Source: an uncultured Pseudomonadota bacterium (GTDB lineage Bacteria > Pseudomonadota > Gammaproteobacteria > CAJXQU01). Taken from it: DNA of 64,000 bases. The notes under the pieces are model-generated. The model saw only the letters and a program-made list of their open reading frames with translations, was not told where the DNA came from and ran no database searches. The position numbers and the translations under genes were made by a program. Shown piece after piece: positions 1 to 8,764 of this stretch (within the stretch, counting starts at the first letter, position 1; each line of letters begins with the position of its first letter). The stretch spans positions 62,001-126,000 of the forward strand of contig CAJXQU010000003.1 in the NCBI GenBank assembly GCA_913058255.1. Reading direction: 5' to 3'.

Positions 1-164
1 ATCATTTCCTCAGGATCACGAATAGCCGTTAGGTTATAAGTCTTATTCCAGCGAACCAAGAGTTCTAGATAATCGATCAAGCGATCCTGAGCATCATCTT
101 CTAAAGAAATATCTTGCAGAACTAGCGCATGATCGAGCTGTTGTTTTAAATCTTCCTTATTCAA
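1..164 (-). CDS. rsmG: 16S rRNA (guanine-527-N7)-methyltransferase, N-terminal part
   Basis: Only the first 54 or so codons are inside the window; the rest lies beyond position 1. The minus-strand translation contains the RsmG N-terminal pattern with [20 protein letters not shown]. The reading frame opens with TTG at 164 (TTG-AAT-AAG), which overlaps the mnmG stop codon in a TTGA junction, so the two genes are translationally coupled. RsmG methylates G527 of 16S rRNA using SAM. The mnmG-rsmG order is standard in proteobacteria. The SAM-binding core is not visible here because of the truncation. Confidence 0.9.
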   Translation of the reverse strand, partial: MNKEDLKQQLDHALVLQDISLEDDAQDRLIDYLELLVRWNKTYNLTAIRDPEEM

Positions 165-2032
165 CCGACTTTCTTCAAATGGACGAGTAATAGAGAAATT
201 GCAGCGGGAGTCACACCTGAAATGCGTGATGCTTGGCCGATAGTGGTTGGCCGAAAGTCAGTCAATTTTTGACTAACTTCCGCTGACAAGCCATGCACAG
301 AAGCATAATCAAAGTTTTCTGGGAGCGATTTACCCTCGAGCTTCTTCGTTCGCTCAATTTCCACTTCCTGTCTTTCTATGTAACCACTATATCGGGCTTG
401 AATAGTCACCTGTTCGGCGATGACAGGATCAGACACACCCTCACCCGCTCCCGGAAGGCTCATAAGATCCTTATAAACTACATCGGGTCGTTTCAATAAA
501 TCAGCCAACGAATACTCTCGACCTAACGCTTTACCAACGACGCGTTCAGCATCTTCTGCTGGAACCTTGTCCGGATGAAGCCAAGTAACAGACAGGCGTT
601 GCTTTTCTTTTTCGACCTGCTCTAGCTTGGTTTCAAACAAACGCCATCGTTCATCATCAACCAAACCTAGTTCTCGGCCTTTCGGTGTCAGTCGCAGATC
701 CGCATTATCTTCACGTAACATCAGCCGATATTCAGCACGGGATGTAAACATTCGATAAGGTTCTTTGGTTCCCCTTGTTGTCAGGTCATCAACCAAGACT
801 CCAAGATATGCCTCATTGCGACGTGGAGTCCACGGCTCACGATCTTGAACTTGTAATGCTGCATTTGCTCCCGCTAACAAGCCTTGTGCACCCGCTTCTT
901 CGTAACCCGTTGTGCCATTAATTTGTCCCGCAAAAAACAATCCACTTAGATATTTAGTTTCTAGCGTTTGCTTCAAATCACGCGGATCAAAATAATCATA
1001 TTCGATCGCATAGCCTGGACGTGTAATATGTGCATTTTCAAAGCCCTTAATTGATCGAACCAGATCCAGCTGCACATCAAACGGGAGGCTGGTGGAAATA
1101 CCATTAGGATAAACCTCGTGCGTATCTAATCCTTCTGGTTCTACAAAGATCTGATGTGAATCTTTTTCGGAAAATCGTACAACCTTATCTTCAACCGAAG
1201 GGCAGTAACGAGGCCCAGTACCTTCGATGCTGCCGTTGAACATAGGCGAACGATCCAGCCCAGCTTTGATCACATCATGCGTTTGCACATTGGTATGTGT
1301 GATATGGCATACCTTTTGTTCTGGATGCTCAGAAACATCGCCGATGAATGAAAACACCGGCATAGGATCATCGCCCGGCTGTTCTTCCAATTGGCTGTAA
1401 TCAATAGTACGTCCATCAATTCTCGGCGGTGTGCCTGTTTTTAACCGTTCGACTCGAAAAGGTAATTCTCGTAATCGAGCAGCCAATGCATTTGAAGGTT
1501 GATCTCCCGCGCGTCCGCCTTGGTAATTACTCTCACCTATGTGAATTTTTCCGGCAAGAAAAGTCCCAACGGTTAAAACAACGGTTGGTGCCTCAAACCG
1601 CAAGCCCATTTGCGTGATAACACCTTTAACTTGCGTCCCCTCAATGATCAAATCATCAACTGACTGTTGAAAAATCGAAAGGTTTTCCTGTGCCTCTAAC
1701 CAGCGACGTGTTTCTATCTTGTAGAGAGTCCGATCAATCTGTGCTCGGGTCGCGCGCACAGCTGGTCCTTTGCTGCTATTTAATGTTCGGTAGTGGATCC
1801 CTGAACGATCAGCGACTCGCCCCATCATGCCACCCAGTGCATCAATCTCTTTAACTAAATGTCCTTTACCAATGCCACCAATCGCTGGATTGCAAGACAT
1901 TTGTCCCAAGGTATCCATGCTCAACGTCAATAAAAGTGTACGCGCACCCATTCGTGCCGCAGCTAGCGCAGCTTCTGTACCGGCGTGCCCTCCACCGACA
2001 ACAATGACATCATAATCTTGAGGATGTTTCAT
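161..2032 (-). CDS. mnmG: tRNA uridine-5-carboxymethylaminomethyl modification enzyme MnmG (GidA)
   Basis: A 623-residue FAD-dependent protein that, with MnmE, installs the cmnm5 group on U34 of certain tRNAs. The N-terminus has the dinucleotide-binding motif [11 protein letters not shown] (residues 12-22), followed by the family signature [15 protein letters not shown] near residue 45. A second conserved patch, [17 protein letters not shown], lies near residue 370. Length matches the family (about 630). The stop overlaps the rsmG start. A TATAAT-type -10 box lies 34 bp upstream of the ATG. Confidence 0.98.
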   Translation of the reverse strand: MKHPQDYDVIVVGGGHAGTEAALAAARMGARTLLLTLSMDTLGQMSCNPAIGGIGKGHLVKEIDALGGMMGRVADRSGIHYRTLNSSKGPAVRATRAQIDRTLYKIETRRWLEAQENLSIFQQSVDDLIIEGTQVKGVITQMGLRFEAPTVVLTVGTFLAGKIHIGESNYQGGRAGDQPSNALAARLRELPFRVERLKTGTPPRIDGRTIDYSQLEEQPGDDPMPVFSFIGDVSEHPEQKVCHITHTNVQTHDVIKAGLDRSPMFNGSIEGTGPRYCPSVEDKVVRFSEKDSHQIFVEPEGLDTHEVYPNGISTSLPFDVQLDLVRSIKGFENAHITRPGYAIEYDYFDPRDLKQTLETKYLSGLFFAGQINGTTGYEEAGAQGLLAGANAALQVQDREPWTPRRNEAYLGVLVDDLTTRGTKEPYRMFTSRAEYRLMLREDNADLRLTPKGRELGLVDDERWRLFETKLEQVEKEKQRLSVTWLHPDKVPAEDAERVVGKALGREYSLADLLKRPDVVYKDLMSLPGAGEGVSDPVIAEQVTIQARYSGYIERQEVEIERTKKLEGKSLPENFDYASVHGLSAEVSQKLTDFRPTTIGQASRISGVTPAAISLLLVHLKKVG

Positions 2033-2065
2033 AAAACCTTATATTTGAACAGCGATAAAAACCGT

Positions 2066-2071
2066 ATTATA
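2066..2071 (-). promoter_or_regulatory. mnmG: Probable -10 box of the mnmG promoter
   Basis: The minus strand reads TATAAT here, placing a start point about 27 bp ahead of the mnmG ATG at 2032. The -35 region, 17 bp further upstream, is a poor match (AGGTTT). The call rests on the perfect -10 hexamer and its position. Confidence 0.45.
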
Positions 2072-2208
2072 GGCATGATGTGTAGAAAAAACCTGTTAAT
2101 TATTACCCTCTAAAAAATTGCTGAACAACTTAATCTAATTCTCGATTAAAGATTCTGCCCATAGAGGCGCTAATTACCTTTAATAGCTAACTCAAATTAA
2201 GATAATAA

Positions 2209-2727
2209 ATGAACAAACACCAATCAGGCTTCACTCTAGTTGAACTCGTCATTGTGGTGGCAATCATCGGCTTACTCGGGGCCGTTGCTGTCCCTAAGTT
2301 TATTGATGTCACTAAAAAAGCTGAAACCGCTTCTGTCAAAGCTGTTCTCGGCTCTGTTCGCAGTGCCTTATCAGCTAAAGTAGCGAAAGGGCTAGCGAAT
2401 GGAGAAGACATCACCGCATGGAAGTTTGATGGCAGTGCTGCATTAAATCCGATAACAGATCTACTCACAGATTACCCTGAAAATTTTATTGGACTAAAAA
2501 CGATCAACACATCATCTGACGAGACTGGAAAATGGTGGGATCGGAGTTTCAGATCGAACGATCATTGGATGATGTATAAGCTGAAAAGTACCTCTCTCAT
2601 CTCTGGCGGTTGGGAAAATGCGGGTCTTAATATCATCAATCACATTGTTGAAGTTAACAATGAAAATGGTGAGCTTATGGGGCTCAGCCTTACTCCTGGC
2701 AGCTATACCTATACCTGGAATAACTAA
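2209..2727 (+). CDS. Type IV prepilin-like protein, first of three tandem paralogues
   Basis: A 172-residue protein with a short leader MNKHQSG, a prepilin peptidase site (G|FTLVE, with the conserved Glu at +5) and a hydrophobic helix up to about residue 30. The mature part carries the KFIDVTKKAE stretch common in minor pilins and pseudopilins. The C-terminal half has the WWDRS...HWMMYKLK block shared with the next two genes. No cysteines are present, so there is no disulfide-bonded D-loop as in many major pilins. No strong ribosome binding site is seen. Likely an envelope pilus or pseudopilus subunit; which machine it belongs to cannot be told from this window. Confidence 0.85.
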   Translation: MNKHQSGFTLVELVIVVAIIGLLGAVAVPKFIDVTKKAETASVKAVLGSVRSALSAKVAKGLANGEDITAWKFDGSAALNPITDLLTDYPENFIGLKTINTSSDETGKWWDRSFRSNDHWMMYKLKSTSLISGGWENAGLNIINHIVEVNNENGELMGLSLTPGSYTYTWNN

Positions 2728-2963
2728 ACATCGCCCGCTAAACATTAATATTAATGCGTTACGAGCCTCTATTAACTTGCTAACTCGAGTGACTCCCCAT
2801 AATTAATAAAACCATCCCTTCATTTATTAGCTCAAAATCCACTCGTCATACAGCCTAGCTTTTTAATAAAGTACTCATAAAAATAATCATTCCGAAAAGT
2901 TAAAGGCATTTCCTTAACCGTCGATATTGGTATCAGTAACATAAGTTTCTAGGAGGAAACAAA

Positions 2964-3482
2964 GTGCGTAAACAACAAAGTGGTTTTACATTAATTGAAT
3001 TAATCGTCGTCATGGTGATCGTTGGCTTACTCGCCGCCGTTGCAGTGCCTAAATTTCTTGATGTAACAAAAAAAGCAGAAGCAGCTTCTGTTAAGAACAT
3101 TCTCGGTTCGGTTCGTAGTGCCTTATCTTTAAAAGTGGCCTCAGGTCTTGTTAATGGTGTTGACATTGCAACTTGGGCCTTCGACGGTGGGGATGATGCA
3201 CTCGACCCAATGAATGACCTACTAGCTGATGCACCCGAAAGCTATGTTGGTATTAAAACAATCCGTGCAAGTGGCGATAAAGGCAGCTGGTGGGATCGAA
3301 ACCTCTCTGCTTCAGACCACTGGCTGATGTATAGAGTTAAAAACGAATCGATCATTACCGGTGGTTGGCAAGCTTCTACAAACCCTCATATCATAAGCCG
3401 AATAAAACTTTTGGAAGAGGATGGAGAGAATGTAGGTTTAACCCTTGACGCTACAAGCTATCCGTACACATGGAATGAATAA
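2964..3482 (+). CDS. Type IV prepilin-like protein, second tandem paralogue
   Basis: A 172-residue prepilin starting at GTG behind a strong AGGAGG site seven bases upstream. Leader MRKQQSG, cleavage site G|FTLIE, then a hydrophobic segment VVMVIVGLLAAVAVP. The mature domain has DVTKKAEAASVKN, a GGDDALDPM loop and the paralogue-wide WWDR...DHWLMYRVK block. The ribosome-binding region and first 170 bp are nearly identical in DNA to the third copy, while the C-terminal third diverges. Function as a pilin or pseudopilin is a family inference. Confidence 0.85.
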   Translation: MRKQQSGFTLIELIVVMVIVGLLAAVAVPKFLDVTKKAEAASVKNILGSVRSALSLKVASGLVNGVDIATWAFDGGDDALDPMNDLLADAPESYVGIKTIRASGDKGSWWDRNLSASDHWLMYRVKNESIITGGWQASTNPHIISRIKLLEEDGENVGLTLDATSYPYTWNE

Positions 3483-3579
3483 AAGTATTCTTTTTTTAAA
3501 TATTCCATAGACCAAGTTAAAGCTATTTCCATAGCGGTCGTTATATATGGCATTCGTTAAGTTTCTAGGAGGAAACAAA

Positions 3580-4104
3580 GTGCGTAAACAACAAAGTGGT
3601 TTTACATTAATTGAATTAATCGTCGTCATGGTGATCGTAGGCTTACTCGCCGCCGTTGCAGTCCCTAAATTTCTTGATGTAACAAAAAAAGCAGAAGCGG
3701 CTTCTGTTAAGAATATTATCGGTTCACTTCGTAGTGCCTTGTCTTTACAAGTAGCCTCAGGTCTTATTAATGGTAACGATATTGCAGATTGGGCCCACAA
3801 CGGTGGGGATGATGCACTTAACCCTATGGATGATCTGTTAGCCGACAAGCCCGAGAGCTTTATCGGGGTCCTTCCTGGCAATGCACCTGCTAGCGAAAAA
3901 GGAAAATGGTGGGATCGTTCTAGCAATCATTGGACTATATACAAGTTGAAGAATGAGTCTCTTATTGAGGCATCATCTGGCTATAACACCGCGGGTAAAA
4001 ACATCATGCATCGTATTGAAACGGTTACAGACCCTGATACTAGGGACCTTGTTGGCTTAACCTTCACCACTTATCCACGTTATAAGCACGTTTGGACTGA
4101 GTAA
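3580..4104 (+). CDS. Type IV prepilin-like protein, third tandem paralogue
   Basis: A 174-residue prepilin. The GTG at 3580 is chosen because it follows the same AGGAGG and spacing as the second copy and gives the same leader MRKQQSG; a longer in-frame ATG at 3547 would spoil the short leader expected for prepilin peptidase. It has the G|FTLIE site, DVTKKAEAASVKN and WWDRSSNHWTIYKLKNES, then a variable C-terminus ending in HVWTE. A strong hairpin terminator follows, so the three pilin genes probably end as a unit here. Confidence 0.85.
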   Translation: MRKQQSGFTLIELIVVMVIVGLLAAVAVPKFLDVTKKAEAASVKNIIGSLRSALSLQVASGLINGNDIADWAHNGGDDALNPMDDLLADKPESFIGVLPGNAPASEKGKWWDRSSNHWTIYKLKNESLIEASSGYNTAGKNIMHRIETVTDPDTRDLVGLTFTTYPRYKHVWTE

Positions 4105-4129
4105 CCCCACTAACCAATAATAACCTTTC

Positions 4130-4161
4130 AAAAGGGCTACGATACTAATCGTAGCCCTTTT
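4130..4161 (+). terminator. Strong intrinsic terminator after the pilin genes
   Basis: A perfect 14-bp inverted repeat (AAAAGGGCTACGAT and its complement) with an ACTA loop, rich in GC at its centre and ending in TTTT on the plus strand (AAAA on the other side). It separates the pilin genes from the ABC transporter genes and could act in both directions. Confidence 0.85.
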
Positions 4162-4211
4162 GGTATTAAACTTGCTACTATCTTTTGAATTACATTTAAC
4201 GATAGATCAAC

Positions 4212-4853
4212 ATGTCACACGCTTCATTAATTTTGTTAGGCCATAACGGCGCCGGAAAATCGACACTAATTCGCTGGTTGCTTGGCTTTTATCCCGATAG
4301 TTCACACCACCCTTATCTTGAGCAATGGCAAACAGTGCCACAGCTGAAACTAGATGAGTTAGGTTTTGTGCCTGAGCTCCCTTATCTTGATCAGAATCTG
4401 ACGGGCGCTGATCAGTTCAGACTTTTCTCTCGACTTAAACATGTTTCTTTATCACATAAAAAAATGTGTCAACTTCTCGATCGAACCGGACTAGAGCATA
4501 ACGTTCTAAAATTGCCCATTAAGAAATACTCCAAAGGTATGAAACAACGGTTAATGCTTTCCATTGCTCTGATCGGCGAACCTAAAACCTTATTACTAGA
4601 CGAACCTCTATCAGGTCTCGACCCATTTGGCCATAAACAAATTATTGATTTATTGCTGGAGATAAAAGCTAGTTGTAAACTGATTTTATCAACTCACAAC
4701 CTACAAGATGCTTGGAATTTGGGAGATGAAATATGGCTGCTTCAACAAGGTCAGTTTGTATACCAAGGTGATAAACCCGAAAACCAAGCTGCGTTAGAAA
4801 ATCTCTATTTCGATCACCCGCCTCTCGTTAATAATTCAAGCGTAAAAAAATGA
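4212..4853 (+). CDS. ABC transporter ATP-binding protein with short N-terminus
   Basis: A 213-residue ATPase with Walker A GHNGAGKST (residues 10-18), signature YSKGMKQR, Walker B LLLDEP and H-loop STHN. The Walker A motif comes after only nine residues, whereas most ABC ATPases have about 30 residues ahead of it, including the aromatic A-loop. An in-frame TAG lies just upstream of the ATG, so no longer start is available in this frame. The stop overlaps the permease start (ATGA), so the two form a transporter. Substrate is unknown. The pairing with pilin genes recalls the PilH/PilI ABC proteins of Myxococcus, but the terminator between them argues against one transcript. Confidence 0.85.
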   Translation: MSHASLILLGHNGAGKSTLIRWLLGFYPDSSHHPYLEQWQTVPQLKLDELGFVPELPYLDQNLTGADQFRLFSRLKHVSLSHKKMCQLLDRTGLEHNVLKLPIKKYSKGMKQRLMLSIALIGEPKTLLLDEPLSGLDPFGHKQIIDLLLEIKASCKLILSTHNLQDAWNLGDEIWLLQQGQFVYQGDKPENQAALENLYFDHPPLVNNSSVKK

Positions 4854-5632
4854 AACATCATCCAATAGCGGCTATCGCATCAGCGACACTTATTTCACTA
4901 TTACGCAATAGACTCACCACATTTTTACTTTCATTAATGGTGCTCTTCACCCTGCTTTGTCTGGTGATTTCAACCGTCGATGCCGGCATTAGATTTCGCT
5001 TGTTTGAAAACCTTATGCTGAGCGGCCAAGCATTACTACTCTACGGCTTTGCATGGTTATATAGTTTTGAGATTCTGCGCCGTGAGCAATCCGAACTGCT
5101 CTTCATGTTACCGCTAAGTTCAGGGATTTCACGATCGCATTACCTCGTAGGACGTTTCATTGGCATGGCATCGACTATATTAGTGCTTGGAGGATGTTTT
5201 GTTCTACTCGATACGCTGTTGATTTTATGGTTAGAAAAAGCTTTTGTTTGGCAGCCTTTAATGCAAATCGTGATCACTACATTTGGTGCGATTCTAGCCG
5301 CAGCCATCGTTTTTTGTTTTGGTGTCATAACCCCCGCATTTAGTGCCGTCATCTACTCTTTATTGTTTTGGTTGATCGGACACGGGTTAGATGAGCTTTA
5401 TTTATTTGCTGAACAAAAAATGTCTGTTGCTGCCCAAATAACGACAAAAGTTTTTTATTATTTATTACCTAACTTCAGCTTAACGGATCTGAGCTCGACG
5501 GCACTGAATCGGTTACCGGCTTCGAGTTGGGATTGGATTTTCCCGATCATATATTCATTAGGTTATAGCGCCCTGCTTTTAATGATTGCCAGTCTTCTTT
5601 ATCAACGTAAAGCTTTGGTCGGAAATGATTAA
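4850..5632 (+). CDS. ABC-2 type membrane permease
   Basis: A 260-residue protein with about six hydrophobic segments, typical of ABC-2 type permeases that pair with a separate ATPase. It overlaps the upstream ATPase gene by four bases. The only charged N-terminal part is MKHHPI, followed at once by a membrane segment. The segment around SFEILRREQSELLFMLPLS resembles the cytoplasmic coupling region seen in this superfamily. Its last codons overlap the next gene. No substrate can be named. Confidence 0.8.
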   Translation: MKHHPIAAIASATLISLLRNRLTTFLLSLMVLFTLLCLVISTVDAGIRFRLFENLMLSGQALLLYGFAWLYSFEILRREQSELLFMLPLSSGISRSHYLVGRFIGMASTILVLGGCFVLLDTLLILWLEKAFVWQPLMQIVITTFGAILAAAIVFCFGVITPAFSAVIYSLLFWLIGHGLDELYLFAEQKMSVAAQITTKVFYYLLPNFSLTDLSSTALNRLPASSWDWIFPIIYSLGYSALLLMIASLLYQRKALVGND

Positions 5633-6284
5633 AAAAACGATGTCAAAACCACTTGGAGCCTTATTTATTGGAAGTCTTTTCTTTATTTGGGTTTCTCAAA
5701 TAGCACCTAAACCCAATATTAAAAATATCGACACGCCATCTTTCGCAGGTAAGTTAACGTTGCTACGCGCTTTGTCAGGACCATTTCATACCCTACTGGC
5801 TGATCGCTATTGGTTGTTATCCAGTTCGCTCAACGAGGCTAGTGCTACAACGGCTAAAGAACAAAACAGCCTACCTTTTTTTGATGCCATGAATACAATC
5901 GCAACACTCGACCCAGGCTATATGAACAGCTTACGTTATGGCAGCACATACTTAGCTTCCATTTACCGTCAACCAGATCAAGCACATAAACTGATCGACA
6001 CAGCACTTCACTATACAAAAAAGAATAGCGATCTTTATTTATTAAAAATCAGCCAGGAAATTGGCTACCACTACCCGCCTCGTTATGAATTGATCAATCA
6101 ATGGATTGCTGATTTTGAAAAAATTGAAGGTGATGCTCCTGATTGGTTGGGAGGTTCCTTACTCTATGCAAAACAACGTGAGCTTCGACGAGAATTACAA
6201 CACGAAGACCTCAAGTGGCTACTCGACAACGCCACGAGTGAAATAGAGCGCTCCGCCATTGAGAAAAAAATGGCAGAGTTATAA
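5625..6284 (+). CDS. Membrane-anchored protein of unknown function, third gene of the ABC operon
   Basis: A 219-residue protein when begun at ATG 5625, inside the end of the permease gene; the longer frame from 5586 would overlap by 47 bases and has no clear ribosome site. It has one N-terminal transmembrane anchor (ALFIGSLFFIWVSQIA), then a helical, probably periplasmic domain. Repeated helical stretches such as DPGYMNSLRYGSTYLASIY suggest a TPR-like fold, which is inference. Tight overlap with the permease suggests an accessory subunit of that transporter. Confidence 0.7.
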   Translation: MIKKTMSKPLGALFIGSLFFIWVSQIAPKPNIKNIDTPSFAGKLTLLRALSGPFHTLLADRYWLLSSSLNEASATTAKEQNSLPFFDAMNTIATLDPGYMNSLRYGSTYLASIYRQPDQAHKLIDTALHYTKKNSDLYLLKISQEIGYHYPPRYELINQWIADFEKIEGDAPDWLGGSLLYAKQRELRRELQHEDLKWLLDNATSEIERSAIEKKMAEL

Positions 6285-6297
6285 AGAAAATAGATTA

Positions 6298-6579
6298 ATG
6301 TTTGAATTGGTTTTAACCATTGAATATAAAAGTATCGTTTTGGCCATAACAACCGTTTCCTTCTAGTTTGGCTTTCCAACCATATGGCAGGTTTATTTTG
6401 GAAATAAATATGGATTCAGAGAATCAATACATTTCCTTTTTAAATCAGATATACAATCATTATTAAAAGGGCAATACTACGAAGATAAATGGCATGAATA
6501 CAAGCTAGTGCTATTCCCACTAACGTGTATCGCATGGGTGGCTGCCATTTACAAATTATTTCTTCAAATATTTACTTAA
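6298..6579 (+). pseudogene. Small membrane protein gene interrupted by an amber codon
   Basis: An ATG at 6298 opens a 93-codon frame broken only by TAG at 6364-6366 (codon 23). Before the stop is a hydrophobic start (KSIVLAITTVSF); after it the frame continues with FGFPTIWQVYFGN, then a hydrophilic part (KGQYYEDKWHEYK) and a second hydrophobic segment LVLFPLTCIAWVAAIY. No in-frame start follows the TAG, so the second half needs readthrough. It lies 14 bases after the preceding operon gene and looks like its former last member. A sequencing error or a real nonsense mutation are both possible. Confidence 0.5.
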
Positions 6580-7103
6580 CCATTCTTATGTTCATCAGCC
6601 AACTCGGCATAATGTGTCGCTGAGTATTTAAGCATTTTAATCTCATCTTCGGTCAGATCACGTTTCTTTACTGCTGGTCGCCCAACCCAGAGTCCGCTCT
6701 CTAACACCTTATTCGGTGAGACTAAACTGCCTGCACCAAGAATAACATTATCCTCGATCACAGCATTATCCATCACCGTTGCACCCATTCCGATCAAACA
6801 ATGATTGCCGATGGTACACGCGTGAATCAATGCTTGATGTCCAACGGTGACATACTCACCAATCGTTAAAGGGTCACCATCAGGATTCGTTGGACTCGAA
6901 TGATTAACATGCAACACCGTTCCGTCTTGTATATTAGTGTAGTCACCGATCCTAATCGTATTCACATCCGCTCTGATCACCGTCATCGGCCAGATAGAAA
7001 CATGTTCTCCAAGTGTCGCTTTGCCGATCACTAAGGCAGTTTCATCAACAAACGCACTGTCAGGAATCTCTGGTGAAACACCTTTAAAGGTTCTTATCGT
7101 CAT
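6576..7103 (-). CDS. Gamma-carbonic anhydrase family hexapeptide protein (YrdA-like)
   Basis: A 175-residue left-handed beta-helix protein made of hexapeptide repeats (ALVIGKATLGEHVSIWPMTVIR...). The three histidines that hold the metal in gamma-class carbonic anhydrases are present in LHVNHSS, VGHQALIH and IGNHCLIG. The length matches the YrdA/PaaY family. Enzyme activity is not certain because many members of this family are weak or inactive as anhydrases. It stands apart from the lipase gene by 24 bases on the same strand and may be co-transcribed with it. Confidence 0.9.
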   Translation of the reverse strand: MTIRTFKGVSPEIPDSAFVDETALVIGKATLGEHVSIWPMTVIRADVNTIRIGDYTNIQDGTVLHVNHSSPTNPDGDPLTIGEYVTVGHQALIHACTIGNHCLIGMGATVMDNAVIEDNVILGAGSLVSPNKVLESGLWVGRPAVKKRDLTEDEIKMLKYSATHYAELADEHKNG

Positions 7104-7127
7104 TTTTAATTTTTCTCAGTTTATTTT

Positions 7128-8165
7128 TTATGTTCTATCTAGGCTGTTCTGAAGTCTTGCAACGTAATTGGCTGGAGCGTGACCAGAAAGCATTAGTGGA
7201 AGCTTATCTGACATTGATTTTAGTCGATAAGCCCAGTCTGTAAATGACTTCAGGTCAGGTACCCTCCAACCATTCAGCTTCCTATCTTGTGTGATCAGTT
7301 GTTGAGTAGTTTTATAATGGAGCTCTCCATCATGGTCAAAATAATAGCACTCACCTGCTGCAGAATATTTAACTTGAGCAATATCAAGAGGAACGCTAGT
7401 AACGAAATCACTGGCATTTTCGACACGAAAAAAAGGCATGTTATTGAAAGATCGAGTAAACCGCTGATCACCCGTGCGTGGTGAGCCAAACACGTAACAA
7501 GCTTCAACCGCATGACCTTTCCTAAGAAGTTGTGCTGTTGCTAAGGTTGCAAGTGCGGCTCCTAGGCTGTGCCCTGTAATATACAAAGGTCCTTGTTGTT
7601 CTCGAAGTAAAATTCGTAAATCTTTCCAAATAGCTCTTAACGCACGCATAAAACCTGCGTGAACCATGCCGCCATCAAATGCCTTCGTCTGATAGAGCAT
7701 AAAATTATTTCGCCAGTCTTCAAACTCATTGCTGCCTCGAAAGGCTAACACCGTACAAGGCTTTTGATCTATCGTCTGCGCTGCTACCAGCATAGCAAAA
7801 CTCGAAACTTGATCATTTTTCAGAGCCGCTATCTCACGCATTCCAGCTTGCTGTAAAACCGTCTGTCGAGTCAAACCATCGAAATCATCACCCAGCTCAT
7901 CTGATTCCTGTCGATAAACTAAACGTGACAACTCGGCCAAACACCAAGCATTCTGCAAAGAAAATTGCTGTGAGCCAACCTCTAATAGAGGTTGTTGTTT
8001 TAATGAAAAATAATCTTTTGCCAGACCTGCCTTCGTTAGGGCTTGAAATGATGTATTCAATTGCATAACAGGATCATACAACGAAACCGGCTGAGTTTTA
8101 GCTTTAAAATTTAACCTTAAAGTTTCGTTAAGTAGCCCCAGTAACAACTTCATCATTTTCATCAA
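7128..8165 (-). CDS. Lipase family class 3 protein
   Basis: A 345-residue alpha/beta-hydrolase. The class 3 lipase nucleophile elbow GHSLGAALA is present near residue 200, with an upstream LAFRGSNEFEDWRNNF strand typical of the family and a VFGSPRTGDQRF stretch after it. The N-terminus (MMKMMKLLLGLLNETL) is amphipathic but not a clear signal peptide, so the location is uncertain. Likely an esterase or lipase acting on an ester lipid; the natural substrate cannot be told. Confidence 0.88.
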   Translation of the reverse strand: MMKMMKLLLGLLNETLRLNFKAKTQPVSLYDPVMQLNTSFQALTKAGLAKDYFSLKQQPLLEVGSQQFSLQNAWCLAELSRLVYRQESDELGDDFDGLTRQTVLQQAGMREIAALKNDQVSSFAMLVAAQTIDQKPCTVLAFRGSNEFEDWRNNFMLYQTKAFDGGMVHAGFMRALRAIWKDLRILLREQQGPLYITGHSLGAALATLATAQLLRKGHAVEACYVFGSPRTGDQRFTRSFNNMPFFRVENASDFVTSVPLDIAQVKYSAAGECYYFDHDGELHYKTTQQLITQDRKLNGWRVPDLKSFTDWAYRLKSMSDKLPLMLSGHAPANYVARLQNSLDRT

Positions 8166-8382
8166 GCATTACGAGGCTCTAGCAAGCTCTCAAACCTCTG
8201 AGGTTACAGCAGCGATAAGACAGCTTCTTAGTGATTTTTTTTCAATTCAAGATCCTCTATTGTGCGGATAATTCCAAAATGGATTTACTGAAAAAATATG
8301 ATGTGAAAGGATCTTTAGTGACCATTACAATCCATTTAAATTACTGTAATCTAGCCATTTCAAATCAAGGAATTGAGCACAC

Positions 8383-8760
8383 ATGTCAAAAAGCTCCTTT
8401 AAAGGCACTACAGGGTTAAAACGTATTTGGAATGCTTACCACTATTCACTGGCAGGGCTTATCTCAGCCTACAAACACGAATCAGCCTTTCGGCAAGAAC
8501 TTGCACTCGGAATTCCATTAATAATCATTGCGCTATTTCTGCCCGTCACCTTACTGGCAAAAGCACTTCTGATCAGCTCTATTTTTCTTGTTTTACTTGT
8601 TGAACTAATCAACTCAGGTATCGAAGCAATTGTTGATCGCGTCTCTCTTGAACAACACGAACTTTCAAAACGTGCAAAAGATGTCGGTAGTGCCGCAGTC
8701 TTAATTAGCCTGCTTAATTGCTTCGTTATTTGGTGCTTTGTACTTGTTGATCAATTATAA
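8383..8760 (+). CDS. dgkA: Diacylglycerol kinase
   Basis: A 125-residue integral membrane kinase, matching the size of prokaryotic DgkA. It has an N-terminal amphipathic stretch with KHESAFRQE, three hydrophobic segments, and the family signature ELINSGIEAIVDRV followed by HELSKRAKDVGSAAV. It phosphorylates diacylglycerol to phosphatidic acid, recycling lipid left from the synthesis of periplasmic glucans and lipopolysaccharide decorations. The next gene starts four bases after its stop. Confidence 0.95.
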   Translation: MSKSSFKGTTGLKRIWNAYHYSLAGLISAYKHESAFRQELALGIPLIIIALFLPVTLLAKALLISSIFLVLLVELINSGIEAIVDRVSLEQHELSKRAKDVGSAAVLISLLNCFVIWCFVLVDQL

Positions 8761-8764
8761 AAAT

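Noticed and set aside
2033-2208. Replication origin next to mnmG
   Set aside because: No DnaA boxes (TTATNCACA) or AT-rich repeat array were seen in the spacer upstream of mnmG, and pilin genes follow.
8231-8419. A 62-codon frame overlapping the dgkA start
   Set aside because: No ribosome site, no protein-like pattern, and it conflicts with the well-supported dgkA gene.
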